Assembly: GCA_963575745.1 (NCBI GenBank)
Contig: CAUYUJ010016688.1
Coordinates: 192,000-255,999 of the forward strand
Direction: 5' to 3'
Source of the DNA: Prorocentrum cordatum
Taxonomy: Eukaryota > Sar > Dinophyceae > Prorocentrales > Prorocentraceae
DNA: 64,000 bases
The notes below the pieces were generated by a model. It was not told where the DNA came from. It saw only the letters and a program-made list of their open reading frames with translations, and made no database searches. The translations under genes were made by a program, and so were the position numbers. Positions 44,465 through 54,679 of the stretch are shown piece by piece (position 1 is the stretch's first letter; the number at the start of each line of letters is the position of its first letter).

Positions 44465-44575
44465 AATTCGATGCCAGACCATCTCCGTGGATGCGTTCTG
44501 GACAGGATCTCGAGAGCAGCGCAGCCGTGGCGACGAGAAGCCCCCCGAAGGCCAAACAAAGGGCAACATACGCCT
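44465..44575 (-). repeat. dispersed repeat, CTCGTCGCCACGGCTGGATT family, copy 3
   Basis: On the minus strand it reads CTTCTCGTCGCCACGGCTGC and then GAGATCCTGTCCAGAACGCA, aligning with 24918-25015. Confidence 0.55.
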
Positions 44576-44912
44576 GTACACCTTGATGGTGAGCGTGCAA
44601 CCGCCAGGGTTGAGGAGGAAGAGCTAGTGGTTGTGGTGGGCACTGCGCAAGGGCATCAAGTCCCGAGCAGATCAACACGCACCACAACGACGACGCCGGC
44701 GACGCCGGATATGAGGCGCGCCAGTGACGCGCACCGAAGAATGGATTTGGCACAGAGCGCACACAAACACACACACACACACTGCGAGGTGGGGTACACA
44801 ACACATTGTTGAGCGGTGCTCCGCCCCTCCCGCTTCTGCTGAGCCAGGGATCCACGCCACGTTTCCGTACGCTCTCCCCCAGACCCGCCAGGGTCATTGC
44901 CGAGGAGGAGAG
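44576..44912. other. no gene recognised; short (CA)n
   Basis: A short ACACAC run lies at about 44762-44781. No motif. Confidence 0.4.
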
Positions 44913-44993
44913 GTGGAGGAGGAGGAAGAGGAGGAGGAGGAGGAGGAGGAGGAGGAGGAGGAGGAGGAGGAGGAGGAGGAGGAGAAGAAGATG
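44913..44993 (+). repeat. (GGA)n array
   Basis: Nearly pure GGA/GAG for about 80 bp. Confidence 0.97.
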
Positions 44994-45157
44994 GAGGGGC
45001 GCGCGCTACGGGGCTTGACCCCAATGGCGCGGGAAATAGTTGGAGAAGGTGGAGGAGTAGGAGTAACGCCACGGGCGCTCGTGTTCGCCCAACGGCTTCT
45101 TCAAGGACAGAAGGAAGAGGAGAAGGAGGAGGAGGAGTGCGGCCGCCGCGACGGCAG

Positions 45158-45262
45158 GAGCCGCGCCGGAAGCTGCGGGAGGGCGCCGTGGAGGACGCCG
45201 AGGCCCGGCTGACCCCCTTCGGCTATACCGCAGAGGCGGCCGCCCATCCACGCGCCGCCAGG
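45158..45262 (+). CDS. exon-like segment
   Basis: After GGCAG, a possible acceptor, the frame reads EPRRKLREGAVEDAEARLTP and then FGYTAEAAAHPRAARGSW. Third positions are almost all G or C. A GGA array lies 165 bp upstream. No family recognised; the minus strand is open here too. Confidence 0.35.
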
Positions 45263-45424
45263 GGAAGTTGGAGGGAGAATACACTTAGAACGCAAGAAGA
45301 AACGAAGGTGACGTGTGGAATTGCAATTTCTGCTTGGTTTCGTAACCGATCCAGTATACACGGAATACAGAACACTAGTACACGAATGCGACGCGTTGAA
45401 CACAATATGAAGAAGTAAAGAGAA
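45263..45424. other. spacer, no gene recognised
   Basis: Includes CGAAGGTGACGTGTGGAATT and CACGAATGCGACGCGTTGAA, words that resemble 58000-58110. Confidence 0.35.
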
Positions 45425-45680
45425 ACCGTAAAACAGGAAGCAACATGGAGTTCATACAACAGGAAACCATCATGTGACCATACAATAGGAGACGAAACAT
45501 AAACCATACAGCCCAAGACAGCGAGGGAACCCATACAACATAACCCACAAAGAAAATCCAGACACCAGGGAAAGACAAGCGAACCACCCATACAACAGGA
45601 AACACCAAAAAACAAAACAGGAAACACGAAAACAACCATACAACAGTCAACGCTCTTACAGTTCATACAACATGGATCAG
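45425..45680 (+). repeat. degenerate CATACAACAGGAAAC repeat
   Basis: CATACAACAGGAAAC, CATACAATAGGAGACGAAAC, CATACAACATAACCC and CATACAACAGTCAACGC recur at irregular spacing of about 20-60 bp. Confidence 0.65.
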
Positions 45681-45717
45681 GCCTTCCTTGTTCTCTGTGT
45701 TCTACAACGAAAGACTG

Positions 45718-45790
<73 letters not shown>
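45718..45790 (+). repeat. poly(A) run, 73 bases
   Basis: Uninterrupted A from 45718 to 45790. It could be the tail of a retroposed transcript on the plus strand or a homopolymer repeat. It lies 63 bp before the spliced-leader relic that opens LINE-2. Confidence 0.97.
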
Positions 45791-45795
<5 letters not shown>

Positions 45796-45853
45796 TGCCT
45801 GTATCCTTCTGCCAGCCTCCCCCTCCTCCTCCTCCTCCTGCTCCCCCCCCTCC

Positions 45854-45875
45854 TCCGTATCCATGTTGGCTCAAG
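45854..45875 (+). other. relict dinoflagellate spliced leader at 5' end of LINE-2
   Basis: TCCGTATCCATGTTGGCTCA then AG matches the 22-nt DinoSL at 20 of 22 positions (T for G at position 7, G for T at position 12) and keeps the terminal CTCAAG. About 180 bp downstream comes the first ATG of LINE-2 ORF1. It suggests a trans-spliced LINE transcript was the template for this insertion. Confidence 0.78.
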
Positions 45876-46056
45876 TACGAAACGCTTCCCTGGCGCTTCG
45901 AGCTCGATCGCTGCCGAGGGGACGGCTCAGAGCGCCCCTTTTGCGAAGACAGGCCTCGCGGCACAGGAGCTTCAGTGCCCGTGCTTTGTGGCCCACCTTC
46001 TGACCCTCTTGGCTCCACCGTGGAGAGGTGACGACGACTCTCACTCGCAGTCCGCG

Positions 46057-46978
46057 ATGGGCCCCGCTGTGTGCGATCGTCCTCGCCCTCATGTGCATCG
46101 CATGGACGCAGGCAAGGATGCAGATACCGACACCGCAATCGCTTCCTCGAGCTCAGGCCCTTAAGGGGACGACCGACGCTCGGCATCTCGCAGTGGAGGG
46201 AACCGCGGTGTGCGCCGTGCCGCGCGTGCGCGCCAAGCAGCCAGCGGGCCCTCGGGTACTCCCATGGCTGCTCCCCGTCGTCCTCGTCGTGCTGGCCGCG
46301 TTCGGGGCTCAGGCTGGGCTGTCTTGCCGCCTGCTTATGCCGCCGCTTCGCATCGTGGCCCTGACCCCGCTGCGGTCGGTGTTGCCCTGGACCCAGCTCA
46401 GCTCGCGGCCTTGGCGGAGGACTTGGAAGCGGCCCCATACGTTCCCATCGCAGCAAGAGCCCGCAGTCCGTCACACCCATGCCGATTGTTCGACGCCCAG
46501 CGGTGCGCCACCTTTCGGTTCCTGGGCGCAGGCCGCCTCGTTGGACTGCCCCCCTGGCGGCTCTGTCCATCCACCTGACCATCATGCTCGTGATGATGAG
46601 GAGCAACACGCCGCATTCACTCGTGCATTCTACCAGGCGGACATCGCTTCCCGCTTCAACCAGCTCCGCGTAGAGTTTGATCACATCGTGTCAGCTGCCG
46701 TCTCGACCACTGCTCATGGCACGAATGGCCCGATCCGTGTCACGCTCACCACGCTCACCTGACATATCGAGGAGCAGGCAAAGCTATAGGACCACCAGAT
46801 CATGGACACCACAAGGCCGATGTTTGATCGGCTTCAGCGGGAGTTGCAGGATCAATGTGATGCTTTGTCCCAGAGAGTTGAGTCGAACGAGCAGGCCATC
46901 GAGAATCGCGCCACCCTGATCGCCGAACTTCAGAAACAGGTGCAGGAACTCAAGGACCAGGCCTCCATCGATCGATGA
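46057..46978 (+). pseudogene. LINE-2 ORF1, N-terminal and coiled-coil part
   Basis: The ATG at 46057 (MGPAVCDRPRPHVHR) opens a frame cut by TAA at 46162-46164 and TGA at 46576-46578. Coding sense then passes to another phase: TRAFYQADIASRFNQLRVEF, with TGA at 46760-46762 and a TAG about 25 bp on. The same phase then gives FDRLQRELQDQCDALSQRVE and IAELQKQVQELKDQASIDR, a clear coiled coil, and stops at 46976-46978. ORF1 proteins of LINEs trimerise by a coiled coil and bind element RNA. Assignment rests on position before the endonuclease and this architecture. Confidence 0.65.
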
Positions 46979-47598
46979 TTCCTTCGTGCCCACCCGCCCC
47001 GCGTGGCTTCGATCGCGAAGTTGGCCCGACTCAGGTCATCGCCGTCTCTACTAAGCTCGTTGGCATCGCATCGGTTCGTGAAGCTGTCAACAACTTCCGT
47101 GGCGAGCTCAACTTCTCCGAGAACGAGGATTACACGATCAAGGCCCTGTCGCCGCTGCCTGCCAAGAAGTTCTCGATCAGCTTCTCGGGGTCCTTGGGCC
47201 TTGCCTCGCGCCGTGTCCAGAAAGCTCTTGGGGGCCTCAAGTCCGACGGTGCCTGGCGTGAGTTCCACTGCCGGGCCCAGGGCGCCGATCCTGCTCGGCT
47301 GCGCTTCGGCCCCGAGAAATCCCCCAATCAGGTTCGCGGTGGGATGCTTCTTCACTAGATGCGCGCTGCCATGCTTGGACTGGACTCCCAGCGCCGCTGG
47401 TTCGTAGATCGTGAACGTCTGGTCCTCAAGGCTGACTACACCGACGTGCTGCGAGTCGTCCTTCGCCCTGGTGGCGAGGCGCCTGAGATCTCGTGGAACG
47501 ACATCGGCATCCGCACCCTGGGTCTCCACTGGCGCGATCTGCAAGAGGCGGCGCGGGGCCAGACTTCAACGGCTGCTCCTACGCAGTGGTGCATTTAG
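46975..47598 (+). pseudogene. LINE-2 ORF1, C-terminal domain with amber stop
   Basis: One phase runs from 46975 to 47598, broken by TAG at 47356-47358. It reads FDREVGPTQVIAVSTKLVGI, then FSGSLGLASRRVQKALGGL before the stop, and RWFVDRERLVLKADYTDVLR after it. The alternation of strands and helices with basic residues would fit an RNA-binding C-terminal domain of ORF1, but I recognise no diagnostic motif. It overlaps the coiled-coil frame in a -1 phase. Confidence 0.55.
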
Positions 47599-47650
47599 CA
47601 GCTACACCGGCTTGTTCCTTTTACCAGTGAGTAGTGTTGGAGGGGAGCTG

Positions 47651-48697
47651 ATGTCGAGCCTGCAGTTTCTCTTGTGGAATGCGCGAGCTTTGCTCCAAAT
47701 TGGGGGAGCTAAGACATCGCCGAAGCTCAAGTACGTTCATCGTCTACGCCCTGGGTCTGCTATCATTGCCCTCCAGGAGGAGCACGCAGATCGCACCGAG
47801 TTGAACGACTTTGTCACTAGGTCTTCGGCCAGTGCCATCGTCCATAGCAGCTTCTGTGAGGATAGCGATGAGCAGGAGGTTCGTGGGGCTGGCGGGGTTG
47901 CAGTTGCTCTCCCTCCGCTCTCTTCTTCTTCCGTCTGCAGCTGCGCGGTGCCCTTGGTTAAGGGCAGGGTGCTACGCGTGGACATAGTACTCGGGATGAC
48001 GCAGCACGTGATTTCCAATGTGCACAATCATGGCCTGACTCGGGCTGAGCTTCTCCGTGTCTGCGAGCAGATTGACGGAGCTCTACGTCGGGCCGCTGAG
48101 AACCGGTGAGCATTCATGGTTGTTGTCCTGGGGGACTTCAACTGCAGTTTTGACTCTTCTGTCATATTTCATCGCCCGCGCGGTGCTACGGCACAGCTCA
48201 CGAACGACCACAAGGTTCATGAGCCACTGTTGACTCCGATCTTGAGTAAGATGATGGAGGTCGGCGCTGAGTCGCCGAGTCACTTCTGTAAGTTCACCAA
48301 CTCTGTCAACATCATCGATCGCTTCTTTTGCTCGGCTACGTGCTGGATGATGTGCCAGACGATGACCGACGCGCGCGCTATCGTTAGCCCTGAAGCTCTT
48401 AGCTCCAAAGGTGTCTCTGCCCCCAGCGCCTTCCGTTCGTCTTCGTCTTCGCGCGGCTCGCCCTCGGCAGGGGCGACTGATCCCCAGCGCATTTTCACGT
48501 CCAAGCTATTTCAACAGAGGCTGCAGGGGATGCTTGCCGATGGCTGCGGCGATCTTCCCCGCTGGAGTCCACCGACATCGGCGGAGCATTACAAGCTCAT
48601 GATGGAAGAGGCGGCCCGAGAGACACGGGATCGCTTGCTCTACATTGCCCCCGGTCTTCCAGGCACCTTGGAATTGATTGCACGTGGGATTGCTTGA
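47651..48697 (+). pseudogene. LINE-2 endonuclease with in-frame TGA
   Basis: This is an exonuclease/endonuclease/phosphatase-fold domain. WNARAL (residues 9-14) and ALQEEH (40-45, catalytic Glu) open it. NVHNHGL (123-129) is the N-x-H motif. A TGA at 48107-48109 interrupts, and the same phase resumes with MVVVLGDFNC holding the GDFN motif. NIIDRFFCS stands for the IDRIF motif. The final SDH is not seen: the expected position reads ALSSKGVSAP. The early ATG at 47651 fits the start because the fold begins three residues later. Confidence 0.8.
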
Positions 48698-51164
48698 GCA
48701 GTCTGGCGTCAAGATGTCGGCCTGGCCGCGCAGCTCATGGAGTCCTCCCAGCACGCCATCGACGCGCTGGTGATCGAGGGCTCGCAGGTCCTGCTGCGCC
48801 GCGCCCCGACCTTCAAGCGCTGGTACGATGGGGTACATCGGTTTGTCGGCGAAAAAGAATTTGCTGCTGCCTCTGCTGAACAAGGCCCCCTGGACTCATC
48901 CTCTGCGTGGAGGCCTAGCTCTGCGTCGCTTATTCGGGCTCTCGAAAGGAAGGCCTCTATCTGGGCTCCGTTCTCGAAGCGTCTCATCCTGTCCGCGGTC
49001 AGCACCCCTGAGGGCCCAGTCACAGACCCCCAGGAGAGGACCTCGGCCCTCGCGGCCTGCTGGACCCCAGTTCTCGCCAAGAAGAAGCCCCAGACAGCCC
49101 TCGCTCAGAAGTGCCCCGATCGGTTCCTCACGGGGGCCCCCCCATATCAACACTGGCCCCATGTTCAGGAAGGTGCTGAAGCGGGCCATGCACTCGGCCC
49201 CCGGGGTGGGCGGTCTCCCGTTTGCTGCCTGGTTGGCCTGCGACTATGATGCTCAACATCTGTCTCGTACGTCTGGGTGGCTATGCCAAGGTCAATCTCT
49301 CTATGCGCCTGTTAGTGTGACCCCCCAGGCCTTCCTCCCCAAGGGCTCCGATGAGGCTGACCTACCTTGAGGATTATGCGCCCGACCTCCTGACAGATGC
49401 AGTGTTCTTGGGTTGAGAAACACTGACGTGAAGGTCCTTAGCTCTGTCATGAATCACACCCTCGAGCCTGTAGTCCAGGCGGTTACCCCATCGTCGCAAC
49501 GAGGCTTTATCAGAGGACGGAATGTTTGCCACAACGTGCTCGAGTTGGATGTACACGCTCGTCTTGCCTCACATCCTCTTGCCTCCCGGCGCTCCCCCAT
49601 GCTGGTCGGCCTCGGCAATGGGCAAGCCTTTCCCAGTCTCTCCCAATCCTTCCTACTCCAGCTGCTGGGCTCCCTTGGGTTACCAGACGAGGTCATCGCT
49701 TTGATCTCTTGGATGTACCTTGCAGTGGAAAGGGGTCATAACTGATGAATCTCAGTATACTATTATATTATGGGTCAGGTCTGGGATGATCCGGGGATTT
49801 GGATTGCCTGGTTCTCTCTACTCCCCGGCCTCCTCTCCCATGCTTGCCGATCTCGAGCACAATGTCGAACGCCGCTCGTTAGGGGTATGTCGTGCGTGTG
49901 CTGACGACCACTTTGCAGTTTTGTATGAGATGGCTTCGCTTAAGATTATGGTCCGCGTCCTCGGCGTGATGCGTCAGCTCGCTGGCCTGCGCATTCAGAT
50001 AAGCAGGTGCGCTCTTGTCCCCCTCGTCGGCAAGATCACGGCTACGCTACGCACCATGGCACAGGCTCAACTAGCGCACATTTCCTCGGAGTGCGGGGGG
50101 CCTATCGATCGAGGGGTGCATGCTGCATCTAGGCATGATTCTGGGCCCCGGGGCTACGATCGACATGTGCTGGGACTCCGCACTGGGAAATGCTCGCACA
50201 CGTGCGCGTATGTTGGGGAGGGGGCCGGCTGCTGTCAGCACGAACTGCATATTGTATCGTAATCGTGCGTACCCGTGTCTGTCCTATATTGCTCAGTTCA
50301 TCCCGATGCCCAAGTGGTTTCTCCCGATCGAACGTGGTGCGCTCTCTCAGGTGCTACGGGCTCCGCTTGGTCTCTTTTCGAACGAATCGATTCTGGAGCT
50401 GCCGTCTTGGGGGGGGGCCGCTTCTCCCGTCGTGGACTGTGCAATCGACGGCCGCCTTGCTTCGGGCTGCCACGCATACATCCGATGACCATTGCAACTA
50501 TCTGCAGCTCTTGCGCAGCTCTGTCATGCGCTGGCAACGTGAGATTGACGATGGCCGCTTCGACCTTGCTCCGTTATCATGTTTGGACCATGCTCGGCTT
50601 CACCCCATGTTTGGGGAGTTTCTTGCCTTCGTCGAACACCTCGAGTTGATCCAGATCTCTTCCCAGGATGAGGTTACATGCGGTGCCCGCCAGGCCCTCC
50701 AGGACGAGGCAGCTGTGACCACGAGAAGACCCAAACTACAGCGGGCAGTTGCGCTCTATCTTGGCTCGCATATGTGCGCGCACTCTCCCTTATCACAGAT
50801 GCTGAAGCGGAACCAGGCCCCGCATTTCGCTGACTACCGCCCCTTCCTTGACCGGGTTCTCTGGCCACAACTCCATGAATTGCTATGTTTTGTTCCACAG
50901 AGTTGGGCCATGTCTGCAAAGATCACTTGGGGCAATGGATGGCTCGCGTCTCATCGCATCATCCATCCGCAGGGCAAGTTAAGATGTCGCTTTGGGTGCC
51001 AACGACCAGGCCGTCTTTTGCACTATGCGCGCTGCCCCATTCTGCTCCGAGCCGTCGCGTTCAACGCTCCCTCGCCCGTGCCCTCCCGGAGCGTCGGGGC
51101 CTTACTCAGCCGCGCCCTCATCATCTGGAATTTCTCTATGTTATGTACCCGACTTGCAACCTAG
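48698..51164 (+). pseudogene. LINE-2 reverse transcriptase, multiply frameshifted
   Basis: RT traces run through several phases. SAPGVGGLPFAAWLA (about 49190-49240) matches the SPGPDGLP motif. LRNTDVKVLSSVMNHTLEPV and then QRGFIRGRN (49410-49520) is the motif before A. Motif A reads LVGLGNGQAFPSLSQSF (about 49600-49650), with Gly-Asn where the catalytic Asp belongs. SGMIRGFGLPGSLYSPASSP (49780-49840) stands for motif B. ACADDHFAVL (about 49895-49925) is motif C with both Asp. The C-terminal part in the frame to 51164 ends with FGCQRPGRLLHYARCP, a CxxxC...H...C zinc-knuckle-like group. Confidence 0.78.
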
Positions 51165-51838
51165 CCCGTCTCGGCTTGGCTATCGCTTCACCATCGCAGC
51201 TTCGCGGCTACGTTGGTGCTGCTATCCGCTCCCTTCGCCTATCTAAGCCGAGCGACCGATTGCGACGTTGGGTTCCGCCACCGCCTATCCCTGTGCAGCG
51301 ACGGGTTCAGCATCCTCCTGAGGTGATCTCCCTTTCGTTTACCTCCGAGCCGAGCTCCAGTGGCGGCCCCTCCTTTGGCCCCCCACGCCCTGGCCTGGCC
51401 CCTTTCACGCCCTCGGCCGCCGACGACTGGATCAGCTATTCGCTCCCTGACATGGGTCGCCTTGCCTCATCAAGTCATCCGTTGGTCGCCGCTTTGGCTC
51501 AGAGGCCGCTGGCTGGTCAGCAGGTCGTTGCTTCATCGCCTCGGTTGACGCCGGTTGGCTCGCCGACGTCGGCCCCGCTGACGCCTTCCACGCCTATTGC
51601 CTCTGCAGCTCCTGAGGACGACGCTGCGCCGATGGTTGCGATGCCACTGCAGGCCCTTTTGGCGACCTGCGCTTTGTTGGCAGTATCAACCGGCGTTGGG
51701 GCCGCGCAGATTTTGGCACCCGTCTATCGTTCTCAAATGGGCAGCATTCTCTCCACGACCCCATCGCCGCCCCGCACTGTTCTGAAGATCCCCGCTGGCA
51801 ACGATGATGGCCCCCCATGGCACGCGCGTGCCTCCTGA
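51100..51838 (+). pseudogene. LINE-2 C-terminal tail, Ser/Pro-rich
   Basis: After a phase change near 51110 the sequence continues as HHLEFLYVMYPTCNLARLGL, then basic RSLRLSKPSDRLRRW, then a Ser/Pro-rich linker. Near the end is a hydrophobic stretch MPLQALLATCALLAVSTGVG that could span a membrane or be chance. The stop is at 51836-51838. Confidence 0.4.
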
Positions 51839-52446
51839 CGAGGTCGACCCCAACAGTCCTCAAGTTATCTTCTTCCTGTCCGCCGTGTCGAAGGCCTCGC
51901 GGTGGATGCTGAGGTTGGACATGCCTGATGGTGGCCTTAGCCACTGGAAATTCTGGTGCGAGCCTTTCGTTGCAGCCAAGCTCCGCTCTCTTGAGTGGGC
52001 GGAGGCCGAGAGGCTCCGAACTGGACGGACGTTTGACGAGTTGGCCACCGACATCTGTGCTGCAGCATGGCGTCGCTCGTCCGTGCGCAGACAGCATCGC
52101 CCGGTACCTGGAGCGGGTGAAGTCGCACGAGTTCCACGAGGTCTGGGAGCGCGCCGTCGCCTGGCACTGGTCTACCCTTCGTCTGTTTCGGCGTGATATG
52201 AGGTCTTACCTGCTCAGAACTGATGGCCCCGCGGTCCCGCCTGCCATCAGTGAGTACGACGAGGTCTGCGATGGCGAGATGCCCCCAGCGACCCACGCTT
52301 CACGTTCAGATCCCGTGCCAGAGATGCCGAATTATACAGCCTGGCATGCCACTGCTGGCAGCGATGTTGCGCGCTCGCGCCGCCGTCGTTCTGGGCCGCT
52401 CGCTCATGGACCCTCTCCTGCACCGCTTCCTTTTCCCCAGCGCTGA
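51804..52446 (+). pseudogene. unrecognised coding trace in two frames
   Basis: The frame from 51804 reads PQVIFFLSAVSKASRWMLRL and then HWKFWCEPFVAAKLRSLEWA. After about 52080 the better protein lies in the other phase: YLERVKSHEFHEVWERAVAW and then LRLFRRDMRSYLLRTDGP. Together they look like one helical, Trp-rich protein of about 180 residues with a frameshift. I do not recognise it. It may be a 3' ORF of LINE-2 or another element. Confidence 0.35.
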
Positions 52447-52697
52447 TGGTGATGAAGAACTACTGCGTGGCGACAACGGCTCTGCTCGTGTCTGCCACCT
52501 GCAGCGCGACGATGCTGCTCCTAACGTCCCCCACCATGCTGCGGGAAAGTCAGGTTCTGAATGGAATGAAGATAGCCTTCGGCAGCACCTCAGTGGATAC
52601 GCCAGCCACTTGGTTTGATGATGCTGTGGCACGGGATGACATTACGCGCTATGAGGATTGTCTAGGGTGGTGTCAACCGTATGCTGAGCTGTGAAGC

Positions 52698-53165
52698 ATG
52701 GAAGATACACAACTACGTCGTCTCCCCTTTACGGCAGAGCAGGTTCGAGAACTTGCGATACGCCTGTGCATTCACAGTTTCTTCGATGTGGAAGAGGATA
52801 TGTGAGTACGCATGTTACGCTACCAGGACATTTACAGGCAAGATCGTGGGAGGTGGCATCGCCTTCTGTCATTACGCCTCAGCGCAGCTCGCAATGTTCG
52901 GATCTCATTGGCTGCGCAGCAAGCTGATCAAGCATTTGTGGACTTACTTATCGCCGAAGCGACTCGCCAGTTTACGCCATTCACTGCCAGGATTGCTGAG
53001 CTGCGAGACCTGGTCACCCCAGATGGCACATCTGGGCATGCAGTCCAAGGGCCTCAGCCAGAGGACCGCAGCAACGACCTGATGAATGAAGATACCAACT
53101 TGCTCCAAGTGAGCAAGCCAGCGCAGTCATCAACATCTGGAGCGGAACATATTCGCAGGCTTTAG
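52698..53165 (+). pseudogene. unrecognised ORF with in-frame TGA
   Basis: ATG at 52698 gives MEDTQLRRLPFTAEQVRELA and IRLCIHSFFDVEEDM, then TGA at 52803-52805, and the same phase continues from there to a TAG at 53163-53165 (YQDIYRQDRGRWHRLLSLRL, then LRDLVTPDGTSGHAVQG). The composition is protein-like on both sides of the stop, so this looks like a gene with one nonsense mutation. No family recognised. Confidence 0.4.
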
Positions 53166-53290
53166 CGCCCCTTTCCGCGCACCAAGAGAGCATCACACAA
53201 TGGTAATGGTTTGAAGTGGGAAGAACGTCTTCGTGAATGGCGGGCGGTGGTGCCCCCCAAGTCTGATCGCATCGAATTCCTGAATCCGAG

Positions 53291-54094
53291 ATGGCCTCAA
53301 GCTGGAAGTGGAACTCGTGCTTACCAGGCATGGCTCCTTCCAGCAGCTCGGAAAGCAATCGGATGTCCTGGGGATCCTCCATCCCGCCGCCAGGCGCTGG
53401 TGCCAAGTCTGCACAGGGACCAGAGTTGTCCGCGCCTTGTGGGCTAGCCATTGGTCGGCCTTACAAGGGCGCAGATACGGCATGTAACCTGGCGGCTAAC
53501 AGGGAGGTGTTTGTCGCCGATTTTGCCGGGCACATTGCGCCGCGAGAATCCCCCACCCCGCCGCCAGGCGTCGGTGCCAAGCCTGCGCAGGGACCATGTG
53601 GGTCTGCACCTTGTGAGCTAGCCAGCGGTCGGCCTCGCCAGGGTGCAGGTGCGGCATGCAAACTGGCGCCTAAGAGGGAGGTAGACGTCGCCAGTTTTGC
53701 TGGAAAAGATGGCAGTGCACCGCCGATGACCAGTACATCGAGCTCGACGGTTGCTGCGACGTGTCCGATGACTGCGCCGACACTGATTGCCACGGGATGC
53801 TCGATGTCGCCAATGACGTTCACCTCGCCGAGCGGGTCAATTGCCCCGACGGCGCGGACACCCACGCGCCCTGCGATTTCTCCTTCGCCTCCGAGTTCGT
53901 TAGCGCCCGTTCGTTCGCCGCCCCGAGGATCCGCGAGCTTATTTCTTCAAGCCACCAGCTTGTCAGCATCTCCCCCCTTTTGTGTCTCCTCCTCTGATCT
54001 GCTCTGGTGTTGCTCCTGCTTGCTCCTCGCCTGCTCCTCCTCCGTTCACCGACGCCTGCATGCATCTTCCTGCTCTTGTTTCTATGGCCGCTGA
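53291..54094 (+). CDS. hypothetical ORF with in-frame 58-residue duplication
   Basis: This 267-codon frame holds two tandem 58-residue units (residues 31-88 and 89-146; 53381-53554 and 53555-53728). Both share PPPG(A/V)GAK(S/P)AQGP, SAPC, GRP, A(N/K)REV and FAG. The period of 174 bp is a multiple of three. Downstream is a Ser/Thr/Pro-rich part and a Cys/Leu-rich end. No family recognised. The minus strand is also open through the repeat, so coding strand is uncertain. Confidence 0.35.
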   Translation: MASSWKWNSCLPGMAPSSSSESNRMSWGSSIPPPGAGAKSAQGPELSAPCGLAIGRPYKGADTACNLAANREVFVADFAGHIAPRESPTPPPGVGAKPAQGPCGSAPCELASGRPRQGAGAACKLAPKREVDVASFAGKDGSAPPMTSTSSSTVAATCPMTAPTLIATGCSMSPMTFTSPSGSIAPTARTPTRPAISPSPPSSLAPVRSPPRGSASLFLQATSLSASPPFCVSSSDLLWCCSCLLLACSSSVHRRLHASSCSCFYGR

Positions 54095-54417
54095 TTTCTC
54101 TTCCCCGTCCTTCGCCCGTATTCCCCGTCCGTTTCCCCGCTCTGGTGAGCGTGCCTCTCCCGCCCCGAGAGCGTGCGCCCGCGCGCCGCCGCCCGTCGAC
54201 ATCTTCGCGGCGCCCCACTGCGGCGTCTTCGAGGCAGGACAGCCGCCAGCTGCTACCCCCGCTCCTCTGGCCGTGGAACCCTGGGGCTTGTAGGGTAGGC
54301 GAGGGCCGAGGACTCCTCCCTACGCTCGTCTCCCCCTCCCCCCTCCTCCTCCTCGCCCCGCTCGCGGCGGCGGCGACGGCGACGGCGGCTAGGGGGAGGG
54401 GGGGGGAAACGACGCCA

Positions 54418-54451
<34 letters not shown>

Positions 54452-54454
54452 TAA
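54095..54454. other. GC-rich spacer with (CGA/ACG)n patch
   Basis: A triplet patch of ACGACG lies at about 54408-54450 and a G run at about 54392-54406. No gene recognised. Confidence 0.5.
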
Positions 54455-54665
54455 GGCGGGGTCTCGGCTATTTCCGATTCCATCTCTTTTCAACACCAAT
54501 AAACTATTGAGGAATTCTGTTGGGGGCTGGGACTCGACAGTTCCCGGTTGAATTCTTACTCCAAGACTGTTAAAAACGTTTGTTGGAGGCTGGGGCTCGG
54601 CGATTTCCGATTGACGTCCTATCCAGAAAATTATCCCGGCGAAGGACCCAACCATAAGCAATTGT
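54455..54665 (+). repeat. degenerate repeat of about 63-71 bp, left flank
   Basis: Two to three units; each holds AATTCTG(T/C)TGG(G/A)GGCTGG then GACTCGACAGTT and a TTGAATTC-like half. Unit starts at 54518 and 54581. The same family resumes at 57478-57880, on the other side of the 77-bp satellite. Confidence 0.75.
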
Positions 54666-54679
54666 TCGTAACGCGTTGT

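Larger units (their letters stand above)
45854..51838 (+). mobile_element. LINE-2: dead non-LTR retrotransposon with SL relic
   Basis: The order is SL relic, ORF1-like protein with coiled coil, ORF1 C-terminal domain, apurinic-type endonuclease, reverse transcriptase, zinc-knuckle-like C-terminus. Many stops and phase changes are present. The 5' end is set by the SL relic. The 3' end is not known; coding traces of uncertain origin continue past 51838. It differs from LINE-1 in lacking any visible methyltransferase domain. Confidence 0.8.

Noticed and set aside
45718-45790. Poly(A) as an assembly artefact
   Set aside because: Not excluded, but it has well-defined unique flanks on both sides, so it is kept as a feature.
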